From Hyphomicrobiales bacterium (lineage in GTDB: Bacteria > Pseudomonadota > Alphaproteobacteria > Rhizobiales > OSC116), in assembly GCA_013214985.1 (NCBI GenBank), contig JABSRY010000102.1, positions 1 through 7,606 of the forward strand: a stretch of 7,606 nucleotides of DNA. The letters run 5' to 3'. The translations under genes were made by a program, and so were the position numbers. The notes under the pieces are model-generated. The model was not told the DNA's origin and searched no databases. It saw only the letters and a list, made by a program, of their open reading frames with translations. How positions within the stretch are numbered: position 1 is the stretch's first letter; the number at the start of each line of letters is the position of its first letter. Of this stretch, positions 1-6,065 are shown piece after piece.

Positions 1-503
1 GTGTTGCACACGTGTCCTTGGCCTACCCAATAAGCCCCAATTTACAAAAAAGGGTGTATGAAGCCGCTCAGGGCTTAGATATAAAAGCCCATCTAAACGG
101 CACATATTTGGCCATGGAAGGCCCCCAGTTTAGCTCACTTGCCGAAAGTAAACTATACCGTAGTTGGGGGTGTGATGTCATTGGCATGACCAATATGCCC
201 GAGGCCAAATTGGCCCGCGAGGCCGAAATATGCTACGCTTCCGTCGCAATGGTTACAGATTTTGATTGCTGGCATCCCGATCATGGCGAGGTGGATATTC
301 CCAAAATTCTAGCCGTATTGGCTCAAAATAATAAAAACGCCTCTCGCTTGGTATTGGCAATGTTAGATAGCTTTCCTCATGAGCATGAAGCTTGCCCAAT
401 CGGCAGCGACAAAGCACTAGAATTTGCTATTATGACCGCACCAGATGCTAGAGATCAAAGCTTATTAAATAAATTGGATGCCGTTGCAGGCCGTGTATTA
501 TAG
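1..503 (+). CDS. mtnP: S-methyl-5'-thioadenosine phosphorylase, C-terminal part (5' end outside window)
   Basis: Cytosolic enzyme that phosphorolyses 5'-methylthioadenosine, a by-product of polyamine and related S-adenosylmethionine chemistry, to adenine and 5-methylthioribose-1-phosphate. About 166 codons are visible, reading from base 3; the family is usually near 290 residues, so the N-terminal phosphate-binding part lies upstream of the window. Visible family motifs, in order, are VAHVSLAYPI, AMEGPQFSSLAES (purine/ribose site), DVIGMTNMPEAKLAREAE and the base-recognition motif VTDFDCWHPDH. The reading frame is open to the window edge, so the GTG at 12 is an internal valine codon, not a start. 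The TAG stop is followed 11 bases later by apt, whose enzyme uses the adenine released here, which supports one transcript. Recognition as MTAP rather than ordinary purine nucleoside phosphorylase rests on the TDFDCWH segment and the apt neighbour. Confidence 0.96.
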   Translation, partial: VAHVSLAYPISPNLQKRVYEAAQGLDIKAHLNGTYLAMEGPQFSSLAESKLYRSWGCDVIGMTNMPEAKLAREAEICYASVAMVTDFDCWHPDHGEVDIPKILAVLAQNNKNASRLVLAMLDSFPHEHEACPIGSDKALEFAIMTAPDARDQSLLNKLDAVAGRVL

Positions 504-514
504 ATAGGAACACT

Positions 515-1048
515 ATGACGTTTAACATTAAATCTCTCATTCGCACCATCCCTAATTATCCGATGGAAGGCATCATGTTTCGTGATGTTACGACACTTTT
601 TTGCGATGCCGAGGGCATGAAACAATGCATAAAACAACTGGCAGAATTATATAAAGATGATGACTTTGATTTAATAGTAGGCATAGATGCCCGCGGTTTC
701 ATAATTGGCGGTGCCCTTGCTATAGAGATGGGCAAAGGTTTTATTCCTATTCGTAAAAAGGGCAAGTTACCGGCAGATATTATTTCAGAAGAATATGCCC
801 TAGAATATGGCACAGCCACTATAGAAATGCATAAAGATGCGCTTAAACCTAACCAAAAAATATTGCTGTTAGATGATTTACTGGCCACAGGTGGTACAGC
901 TATGGCAGGGGTAAATTTAATTAGGCGCCTTGGCGGTATTGTAGAGCATGCTGGTTTTATAGTCGATTTACCAGATTTGGGCGGGGCAAAAAAATTAGCT
1001 AGCGCAGGCGTTGTTCCACGCTCAATATGCGCTTTTGAAGGTGAATAA
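515..1048 (+). CDS. apt: Adenine phosphoribosyltransferase
   Basis: Makes AMP and pyrophosphate from adenine and PRPP in the cytosol; here it salvages the adenine released by the preceding phosphorylase. The 177-residue product is full length for the family. It shows the N-terminal IPNYPMEGIMFRDVT segment (about 12-26), the GIDARGFIIGGALA segment (about 56-69), the mobile-loop region with KKGKLP and YGTATIEMH (about 81-106, containing the likely catalytic Glu), and the type I PRPP-binding motif ILLLDDLLATGGTA (116-129). The ATG is preceded by AGGAA at 506-510 with a 4-base spacer, overlapping the tail of mtnP, as expected in a tightly packed operon. Nothing looks damaged. A xanthine phosphoribosyltransferase is unlikely given the length and N-terminal motif. 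Confidence 0.97.
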   Translation: MTFNIKSLIRTIPNYPMEGIMFRDVTTLFCDAEGMKQCIKQLAELYKDDDFDLIVGIDARGFIIGGALAIEMGKGFIPIRKKGKLPADIISEEYALEYGTATIEMHKDALKPNQKILLLDDLLATGGTAMAGVNLIRRLGGIVEHAGFIVDLPDLGGAKKLASAGVVPRSICAFEGE

Positions 1049-1080
1049 ACTTCTAAATATCTTCATTGGGTGAGGTGAAT

Positions 1081-1494
1081 ATGGTGCCAAGTTTAATTTA
1101 TGTTTATTGCGGGCTTATAACATTTTCGGTGTTTTATGGCTGCCATTATATGGTAGTTAAACCGCTATATATTTTAGGTGCAGGCATGTTTGTTGGCTTT
1201 GCATGGGCGATATGTTTTGACTATTACATGAATATCGGCATTTTTACTTCAATTATAGGTTTGTTGATTTACTTTATCTGCGCGGCTTTTTGGCACGTCA
1301 TCGAAGCACGGTCTATACTCGGCTTTTTTGTAAATGATTATGCAGATGATATATCCAGTAACTCGGTAGAACCCAAGCATGAAGATGCAACATTTAGTAT
1401 CAGAATTAACCTGTTAAATGCGGTTTATTTTGTTGGGTTGCTATTTTACGCGCCACTATTATATATGGGTTTAAATATAGCAATTAGAATATAA
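1081..1494 (+). CDS. Small polytopic membrane protein of unknown function
   Basis: I do not recognise this family. The 137-residue product has four hydrophobic stretches: about 4-25 (with YVYCGLITFSVFYGC), about 29-50 (PLYILGAGMFVGFAWAICF), about 54-75 (IFTSIIGLLIYFICAAFWHV) and about 112-135 near the C-terminus. A polar loop rich in Asp, Glu and Asn separates helices 3 and 4. The reading frame could begin at a TTG at 1066, but the ATG at 1081 is preferred because GAGGTG at 1072-1077 is a good ribosome binding site for it and would fall inside the longer version. The gap from the apt stop is 32 bases with no visible terminator, so it is probably cotranscribed with mtnP-apt. There are aromatic and cysteine residues in the helices but no recognisable catalytic motif. 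A purine-related role would be guesswork from position alone. Confidence 0.75.
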   Translation: MVPSLIYVYCGLITFSVFYGCHYMVVKPLYILGAGMFVGFAWAICFDYYMNIGIFTSIIGLLIYFICAAFWHVIEARSILGFFVNDYADDISSNSVEPKHEDATFSIRINLLNAVYFVGLLFYAPLLYMGLNIAIRI

Positions 1495-1514
1495 ATGATT
1501 TGTGTTTACTCTAC

Positions 1515-1542
1515 GCCTTATCTTCTTTATGCCTTATCTTCT
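1515..1542. repeat. 12-base tandem duplication across the VOC gene stop codon
   Basis: GCCTTATCTTCT occurs at 1515-1526 and again at 1531-1542, a 16-base period. The second copy encodes the last residues of the VOC protein; the first lies just past its stop. It looks like a short slippage duplication that left the stop in place, giving the gene a spare copy of its own C-terminal coding end. Confidence 0.8.
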
Positions 1543-1946
1543 GGGCGAAGCGGCTGCCAAAGCTCAACTTTATTGCCTTCAGGGTCTAATATCCAAGCAA
1601 ATTTACCATCCTTGGTAATTTCAACGGGTTGCACAGGCAATATGCCATGATATTTTAAACGCTCGAGCATAATAATAAGATCATCAACCAAATAATTAAT
1701 TAAAAAACCAGTTTTTCCAGGTACAAAATATTGGTTGTCATGCTCAAATGGCGCCCATAATGTAATGTCATTATATGAAAAGTCTTCGAGTTCAGAGCGT
1801 TTAAACAAAGCAACCCCGCCCTCACTTACGGGTACACCCAAAATCTCTTTGTACCATTGGGCAAGGTCAACGGGGCGTTGAGCCTTAAAAAACACGCCAC
1901 CAAAACCAACCACATGACCTTTGCGACTATTAGTTTCATCATTCAT
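1527..1946 (-). CDS. VOC (glyoxalase/bleomycin-resistance/dioxygenase fold) family protein
   Basis: A 139-residue single-domain vicinal oxygen chelate protein, probably cytosolic; the reaction is unknown. The first beta-alpha unit is GFGGVFFKAQRPVDLAQWYKEILGVPV (about 14-40). A central FLINYLVDDLIIMLERLKYHG unit (about 81-101) follows, and the C-terminal signature DPEGNKVELWQP (121-132) includes the usual metal-binding Glu. The position where many members carry the first metal ligand (His) reads Phe-Phe-Lys, as in a common subgroup of small VOC proteins, so metal use is uncertain. The start ATG at 1946 has no clear Shine-Dalgarno sequence. It is convergent with the membrane protein (32 bases between stops) and downstream of the TM2 gene on the same strand with a 90-base gap that contains palindromic sequence. 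A 12-base direct repeat spans its stop codon. Confidence 0.9.
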   Translation of the reverse strand: MNDETNSRKGHVVGFGGVFFKAQRPVDLAQWYKEILGVPVSEGGVALFKRSELEDFSYNDITLWAPFEHDNQYFVPGKTGFLINYLVDDLIIMLERLKYHGILPVQPVEITKDGKFAWILDPEGNKVELWQPLRPEDKA

Positions 1947-1970
1947 TTATTTTAATTACTCAAACAGGTT

Positions 1971-1987
1971 GCATATGCGAATCGCAT
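1971..1987. promoter_or_regulatory. Overlapping palindromes upstream of the VOC gene (possible operator)
   Basis: GCATATGC (1971-1978) is a perfect 8-base palindrome that overlaps ATGCGA-A-TCGCAT (1975-1987), a perfect 6+6 palindrome around one central base. They lie about 25-40 bases upstream of the VOC start on the minus strand, where an operator or promoter would be. An outer pair AAACAGG (1962-1968) and CCTGTTT (2007-2013) flanks them. No regulator can be named. Confidence 0.4.
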
Positions 1988-2036
1988 GATATTTGTGTAA
2001 GATTAGCCTGTTTTACAAAATATTAAAATAGCTTAT

Positions 2037-2309
2037 TTAGCCTATGTTATGCGCAAGTTTGTTATTATGTGCTTCTACCCAACCGATAATTAAAAAAGCA
2101 TCAATAATCCACCATAAACTAAGCAAACCCAAGCCAATATAACCCACAAATATCAGAACTAATGGCCAAGATATAATTTGCAGTGCAGCCATAATCAGCC
2201 CAGAAAATGTCCTGTTCATATACATACGATGCACGCCAAAGCTGCCTAAAAAGAACCATAAAATATAGGCCAAAATAACTTCTTTTTTATTAGCATCATA
2301 AGTCATCAT
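2037..2309 (-). CDS. TM2 domain-containing membrane protein
   Basis: A small inner-membrane protein with a TM2 domain: two hydrophobic helices joined by a short turn, function in bacteria not established. After a short polar start (MMTYDANKKE), helix 1 is about 11-29 with the conserved core AYILWFFLGSFGVHRMYM. A second hydrophobic stretch, about 36-66, leads into the conserved LWWIIDAFLIIGWVE (65-79), where the Asp is typical of the domain. The 90-residue product is the usual length. Neither of the two tandem ATGs (2309, 2306) has a Shine-Dalgarno sequence. A strong GGAGG with a 6-base spacer serves another ATG at 2337, which reads MNDPEIAKK and then runs out of frame at a nine-A run (2309-2317). 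Losing one A would give MNDPEIAKKMMTYDANKKE, a plausible full N-terminus. The true start is therefore probably 2337, with a frameshift, slippage or sequence error in the A run. Confidence 0.9.
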   Translation of the reverse strand: MMTYDANKKEVILAYILWFFLGSFGVHRMYMNRTFSGLIMAALQIISWPLVLIFVGYIGLGLLSLWWIIDAFLIIGWVEAHNNKLAHNIG

Positions 2310-2337
2310 TTTTTTTTGCGATTTCAGGGTCGTTCAT

Positions 2338-2383
2338 AAAATGCCTCCATAAGCTGTTATATTAGACATAATATGCATTCCAA
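2338..2383 (-). promoter_or_regulatory. Probable promoter and ribosome binding site of the TM2 gene
   Basis: Reading on the minus strand, TTGGAA (2383-2378) and TATAAC (2361-2356) are separated by 16 bases, an acceptable sigma-70-like pair. They are followed within a few bases by GGAGG (2348-2344) and an ATG at 2337 with a 6-base spacer. The short leader supports translation starting at 2337 rather than at 2309. The ribosome binding site is strong; the promoter boxes are judged by eye. Confidence 0.45.
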
Positions 2384-2412
2384 AAATTTAAAGGGGTAAT
2401 AGTTCTCCACTA

Positions 2413-2449
2413 TGTACAATATACCCAAATCTGCGACACTATTGTACAA
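2413..2449. repeat. Paired TGTACAA motifs between TM2 and pseudoazurin genes
   Basis: TGTACAAT (2413-2420) and ATTGTACA (2441-2448) form a perfect 8-base inverted repeat with a 20-base spacer. Because TGTACA is itself a palindrome, they are also direct copies of TGTACAA about 30 bases (near three helical turns) apart. The site lies in the divergent TM2/pseudoazurin control region and could be a two-site operator. The remaining sequence of this 246-base gap is very AT-rich, with no other clear element. Confidence 0.35.
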
Positions 2450-2555
2450 AATATGCAGTAACTGCTTGATATAATCAGTATTTTATGAATTTTTACGATT
2501 TGTGTTATATTTTATATCATGTAATATATAGATAATATAAAAAACGGAGAAAACT

Positions 2556-3026
2556 ATGTTACGTAAAATATTTGTTGCAACCACTGTTATTACATTTAGC
2601 GCATTAATTGGGGTTGGTTCAGCTTTTGCTGCAACACACGAGGTGTTGATGCTCAATAAAAACCCAGATGATAAAAAACAACGTAATGTTTTTTATCCTA
2701 ACATTTTAAAAATCGAAGTGGGCGACACGGTAAAGTTCATTTCAAAAAGCAAAGGCCATAACACAGAGTCTTACAAAAAAACACTGCCCGACGGCGCCGA
2801 AATGTGGAAAAGCAAAATTAGTAAAGATTTTGAAATCACTTACACAGCAGAAGGTACCTATGCTTATAAATGCACACCACATGCAGGAATGGGCATGGTT
2901 GGTTTAATTTTAGTAGGCGATCATACTGTGAATTATGATGCAGTAAAGTCCGCGAAATATAGAGGCAAAGCAAAAAAAGTATTTCCAAAATTGTTCGAGA
3001 AAGTCGAAGCGATGTATACTGAATAG
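2556..3026 (+). CDS. Pseudoazurin (periplasmic type 1 copper protein)
   Basis: A soluble blue-copper electron carrier that, in denitrifying and related proteobacteria, passes electrons to copper nitrite reductase or other periplasmic reductases. The 156-residue precursor has a clear signal peptide: LRK, then a hydrophobic core, then SAFA with cleavage around residue 25-26. The mature part begins with ATHEVLMLNK and contains VFYPNILKIEVGDTVKFI, the first copper ligand His68 in KGHNTES, and the ligand loop KCTPHAGMGM with Cys106, His109 and Met114. The Cys-to-His and Cys-to-Met spacings (+3, +8) and the His68-Cys106 distance (38) match pseudoazurin. GGAG at 2546-2549 with a 6-base spacer supports the ATG. 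No nitrite reductase or other denitrification gene is in the window, so its partner is unknown. The family name is secure; the partner is not. Confidence 0.96.
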   Translation: MLRKIFVATTVITFSALIGVGSAFAATHEVLMLNKNPDDKKQRNVFYPNILKIEVGDTVKFISKSKGHNTESYKKTLPDGAEMWKSKISKDFEITYTAEGTYAYKCTPHAGMGMVGLILVGDHTVNYDAVKSAKYRGKAKKVFPKLFEKVEAMYTE

Positions 3027-3032
3027 TATTTT

Positions 3033-3274
3033 GGGCTTTGTTGCGTATAATAATTAAGGCCGAGCCTGTTTGGGTTTTCATTGTTTTTCTAAAAACCTGC
3101 TGGAGCATTGGTGATTAGACGAATTCCTGCATCGAACTTATTTCCATGTAGTTAATACTTAAACTGGCCTTTCTTGAACATCTATATAACTTCATAACCT
3201 TTGATCGCGGCAGAGCCCACCCTTCACTTTTTACCATGAATCGATATTAAACTCTCTCTATTTGCAACAGTGCT
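3033..3274 (-). mobile_element. Decayed, internally deleted IS6-family insertion sequence (relic)
   Basis: The right edge, read on the minus strand, is AGCACTGTTGCAAA (3274-3261), very close to the IS26-type terminal repeat GGCACTGTTGCAAA. The left edge on the plus strand is GGCTTTGTTGCGTA (3034-3047), which shares the core TGTTGC and resembles other IS6-family ends. Between them, on the minus strand, lies a broken transposase C-terminus. At about 240 bases it is far shorter than an intact IS6 element (roughly 700-900), so most of the transposase has been deleted. No convincing 8-base target duplication remains (AGTATTTT to the left, AGTAAATG to the right). It begins 6 bases after the pseudoazurin stop and ends about 20 bases before the oxidoreductase stop. 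Assigned by memory of family features, not by search. Confidence 0.55.
3089..3217 (-). pseudogene. IS6-family transposase, C-terminal remnant with in-frame stops
   Basis: Read on the minus strand from 3217, the frame gives GSAAIKGYEVI, a stop, MFKKGQFKY, a stop, then LHGNKFDAGIRLITNAPAGF and a final stop. The pattern I-K-G-[YFI]-E-V-x-x-M-[FI]-[KR]-K-G-Q, followed within about 20 residues by an [EG]-[VI]-R-L-I segment, is the usual C-terminus of IS6-family transposases. The two internal stops replace residues inside otherwise conserved stretches, so the gene is dead by point mutation as well as deletion. The N-terminal and catalytic DDE parts are absent. Confidence 0.55.
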
Positions 3275-3295
3275 AGTAAATGGGGCAAGTCCAGT

Positions 3296-4576
3296 TTAGT
3301 TAAACCTACTTTCACGCCACCAATCCTCAATTTTCATACCCCTATAAATTGTTTGGCTTGCTAATGGGCCAAACACACCGCCATTCAATTGTAATTTAAA
3401 CGGTTTGAATTGCTTATAGCGTTCACTAGTATCTGCAACGGCTTCTGCAATAATTCGGCCACCAATTGCTGATGTATTCACACCATGTCCACCAAATGCA
3501 GTACATGTCCAAACACCATCCTTAAGTTTGCCAATATATGGCATTTGATGCCGTGCATAAGCCATAAGCCCTGTCCATGCGAAATCAATTTTTGCATCTT
3601 TAAGCGCAGGATAAACGTTCAGCACATCATTTTTTATAAGTTGAGCAAGTTGTTTGGGCTCCGAAGTTTTTGCGGTGATACGCCCACCCCACAATAACCG
3701 ATCATTATCTACAATTCTGTAATAGTCAGAAGCTTTACGATTATCAATAATGCCAGCTTTGGTTTTTACAAAGTCATGTATATTATTACCCAATTTTTCA
3801 GTTGTGATCACATAAGTTGCAATTGGTAATATAGTTTTGTTGATTTTGCCATAAACTTTGCCAGAATAACCGCCGCCACATAAAACAACCTGCTTTGCAG
3901 TTACGCTACCATTCTTTGTCGTTATGACTTTATTGTTAGCGTCCAATTGCATATCAATCACTTCAGAATTTTCGAAAATTTTCACACCCTGTTTGGCAAT
4001 CACCTGAGCAAGGCCTAAACAATAATTGAGCGGATGAAAATGAAAGGCTTGCTTGTCCAAACTACCCTGAAAATAAGAGTCCGTTTGTGCATAATTAGAC
4101 ATTGCATCACGGTCAACAAATTCTAATTCGCAATCATACTTTCGTTGCATATTAATACAATGGTCTCTGACCAACGATTCATTATTATAACGAAGGACTG
4201 ATAATTTTCCATGAGTTTTGGCGACACCATCAAGATTATACGTTTCAATGTTATTGCTTATAATTTTGACACCTTCTAGTGATATTGAGAATAAACTCTG
4301 CGCGGCTTTTAAACCAAGTCTTCGTTCAATATAATCTTGCCCGTTTGCAAAACCAGGAGAAACAAAGCCACCATTTCTACCAGAAGCGCCCCAAGCGACT
4401 TCTTTGGCCTCAAGCAGCACAACATTTTTACCTAAGTCTCTCAAAGACTGAGCGCAGCTCAAACCCGCCAAACCTGCACCAACTACACAAACATCTGTAT
4501 CAATATGTTGATTTAAACTCTCAAATTTAGCGGTATTTATTGCGGTTTCGGTATAAAATGTATCAGGGCTGCCCAT
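3296..4576 (-). CDS. FAD-dependent oxidoreductase, DAO family (PuuB / gamma-glutamylputrescine oxidase-like)
   Basis: A 426-residue flavoprotein that probably oxidises a primary or secondary amine or an amino acid, giving an aldehyde or imine and H2O2 or reduced acceptor. The N-terminal FAD Rossmann motif is DVCVVGAGLAGLS (28-40; GAGLAG at 33-38), with the ribose-binding Glu at the end of strand 2 in VVLLEA (52-57). WGASGRNGGF (62-71) is characteristic of the PuuB-like subgroup. FHPLNYCLGLA (180-190) and the C-terminal FAD segment FGGHGVNTSAIGGRIIAEAV (361-380) also fit. Length is typical. The ATG at 4576 has AAGGA about 10 bases upstream. It lies 248 bases downstream of the MFS transporter gene on the same strand, so cotranscription is possible but not certain. 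The exact substrate cannot be read; sarcosine- or glycine-oxidase-like activity is the main alternative. Confidence 0.92.
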   Translation of the reverse strand: MGSPDTFYTETAINTAKFESLNQHIDTDVCVVGAGLAGLSCAQSLRDLGKNVVLLEAKEVAWGASGRNGGFVSPGFANGQDYIERRLGLKAAQSLFSISLEGVKIISNNIETYNLDGVAKTHGKLSVLRYNNESLVRDHCINMQRKYDCELEFVDRDAMSNYAQTDSYFQGSLDKQAFHFHPLNYCLGLAQVIAKQGVKIFENSEVIDMQLDANNKVITTKNGSVTAKQVVLCGGGYSGKVYGKINKTILPIATYVITTEKLGNNIHDFVKTKAGIIDNRKASDYYRIVDNDRLLWGGRITAKTSEPKQLAQLIKNDVLNVYPALKDAKIDFAWTGLMAYARHQMPYIGKLKDGVWTCTAFGGHGVNTSAIGGRIIAEAVADTSERYKQFKPFKLQLNGGVFGPLASQTIYRGMKIEDWWRESRFN

Positions 4577-4641
4577 GTTGATTTAATCCTTAAACTGTAA
4601 TATACAAAACAAATTAATTTATATCTTATTTTTCAAGTATT

Positions 4642-4659
4642 GTTAAATGAGTTAAATGA
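4642..4659. repeat. Tandem 9-base repeat GTTAAATGA x2
   Basis: GTTAAATGA occurs twice head to tail (4642-4650, 4651-4659), about 65-85 bases upstream of the oxidoreductase start on the minus strand. It could be a regulator site or chance in AT-rich DNA. The rest of the 248-base gap (4577-4824) shows no gene. An IS6-terminus-like sequence at 4710-4723 is the only other thing of note. Confidence 0.35.
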
Positions 4660-4709
4660 ATGACAAGGTGAGTTTAAGGAATGCACGATGATAAATAGAG
4701 CATTAATTG

Positions 4710-4723
4710 TTTGCGACAGAACC
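4710..4723 (-). repeat. Solitary IS6-type terminal-repeat-like sequence
   Basis: On the minus strand this reads GGTTCTGTCGCAAA, which resembles IS6-family terminal repeats of the GGTTCTGTTGCAAA kind. No partner repeat and no transposase peptide can be seen around it, so it may be a scar of a lost element or chance. Confidence 0.3.
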
Positions 4724-4824
4724 TGGACAAACCTTTCTTTTAATCAATAAACCCCATTTAATGAACAGAAAATACACCCAAAAGGTCTTTGATTGAGTGA
4801 ATTTCCATCTTATTCCTACTAAAT

Positions 4825-6036
4825 TTAATTTACCAATCTAGGCGTAGGCTTCATAAATATGATTGCAAAGGATATAACACCAGCAACCAATGCAAGTGCA
4901 ATAGAGGCTATCCACATTTCGTAATAACGTGCAAACAAATCAAACAATACCCCACCATAAAAAGCACCCGCCGCAGCGCCCAACGCATGGCCTGCGGCTA
5001 ATATGCCCATGGTAATGCCCAACATTTTCTGGCCTAAATGCTCAACAATTATGCCAGCTGTTACTGTCACAGTTGAATAATCAAAGATACCAAACATAAT
5101 GGTAAATAATGCCAGCGCAGCATAATCTCCCACTACAAAGAGCAAGATAATAAAACTTGAAGCCCGCATCACATATATGGCGACAAGTAAAAAAACTTTG
5201 TTGATACGATCAGACAAATAACCAGCGAGCATCATACCCAACATGTTAAAACCCGACAAAAACCCATAACTTAGCGCACCGTCCAAAGTGGGGTAACCAC
5301 AAGCTGCCAAATAGGGCATTAAATGGGTTTCTACCACGCCGGTAGATGTAAAACCACATAAGCTAAAGCTCCAGAATACCGCATGGAATACCGGTTTTTT
5401 AACCAAATATCGGGCATCTGCCCAAAAGGTAGATTTTGCCTTTTCATCTGTTGTAGAACGCTTAGGCGCAGTATTTGCCAATAGTTTCCAACAAATAATC
5501 GCCACGCTTAAACACGCAGCCGCATAAATAAAATATGTTTCCCGCCAGCCAAATGACACTAAAAATATCGCCACGATTGGGATGATTAACAATTGACCTG
5601 CTGTAGATCCTGCGGTTGCAATACCAACCGCAAGGCCTTTATTTTTATCAAATAATGGCGATACAGTTGCAACAATCACATGCATTGCCACCACGCCAAA
5701 ACCAATGCCGCTTAACAAACTGAAGGCGATAAAAAACATCCAAGGGCTTTGCATTGTTGCCATTAACACCGCACTTAAACTAACCGCAAGCAAACCACCA
5801 ACCACAAACACTCTTGGCCCATAACGATCGACCGAGCTGCCCGCAAAGGGTGCGATCGCCGCCATCACCACTAGGCATAATGCGCCTGCGCTCGATATCA
5901 TGCTACGCGACCAACCAAATTCTTCTGACCAAATGGGCATCATTAAACCAATGGTCGAGCGAATGGTGTAAACCAAACCCAAAATCATAAACCCAACGCC
6001 TACGATGACCCAACGTGATAAATTATTTTTTGCCAC
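4825..6036 (-). CDS. MFS transporter, 12 transmembrane helices
   Basis: Inner-membrane secondary transporter of 403 residues, most like the branch that includes oxalate/formate and monocarboxylate carriers. The N-terminal half shows FGWSRSMISSAG (40-51) and the loop 2-3 motif A as GSSVDRYGPRVFVVGG (66-81). The C-terminal half repeats it as GYLSDRINK (272-280). A polar central loop (about 188-215, with PKRSTTDEKAKSTF) divides the two six-helix halves. Length is normal for the superfamily. The start is a GTG at 6036, supported by AGGA (6047-6044) with a 7-base spacer. It is divergent from the LysR-type gene (149 bases between starts), the usual arrangement for a regulator and its target. The FAD oxidoreductase lies downstream on the same strand, which suggests uptake of that enzyme's substrate. 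The substrate itself is not identifiable from sequence. Confidence 0.93.
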   Translation of the reverse strand: MAKNNLSRWVIVGVGFMILGLVYTIRSTIGLMMPIWSEEFGWSRSMISSAGALCLVVMAAIAPFAGSSVDRYGPRVFVVGGLLAVSLSAVLMATMQSPWMFFIAFSLLSGIGFGVVAMHVIVATVSPLFDKNKGLAVGIATAGSTAGQLLIIPIVAIFLVSFGWRETYFIYAAACLSVAIICWKLLANTAPKRSTTDEKAKSTFWADARYLVKKPVFHAVFWSFSLCGFTSTGVVETHLMPYLAACGYPTLDGALSYGFLSGFNMLGMMLAGYLSDRINKVFLLVAIYVMRASSFIILLFVVGDYAALALFTIMFGIFDYSTVTVTAGIIVEHLGQKMLGITMGILAAGHALGAAAGAFYGGVLFDLFARYYEMWIASIALALVAGVISFAIIFMKPTPRLVN

Positions 6037-6065
6037 AGATAAATCCTTTTATCCTTTAAATTATG

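Noticed and set aside
556..888. Minus-strand open frame of 110 codons inside apt
   Set aside because: Antisense of a well-conserved gene, with no ribosome binding site or recognisable motif.
2466..2478. FNR/Anr-type site TTGAT-ATA-ATCAG upstream of pseudoazurin
   Set aside because: The spacer is three bases rather than the required four and the last half-site ends in G; in AT-rich DNA this is too weak to annotate.
3057..3067. Small hairpin AGGC-CGA-GCCT downstream of pseudoazurin as a terminator
   Set aside because: Only four base pairs, no immediate T run, and it lies inside the IS6 relic.
2836..3108. Minus-strand open frame of 90 codons overlapping the end of pseudoazurin
   Set aside because: It is antisense to the conserved pseudoazurin copper loop; its upstream part reads the IS6 relic in a different frame from the transposase-like peptide, so it is a shadow.
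3485..3697. Plus-strand open frame with several Cys residues, superficially zinc-binding
   Set aside because: It is antisense to the C-terminal FAD-binding region of the oxidoreductase; the Cys codons arise from the opposite strand.
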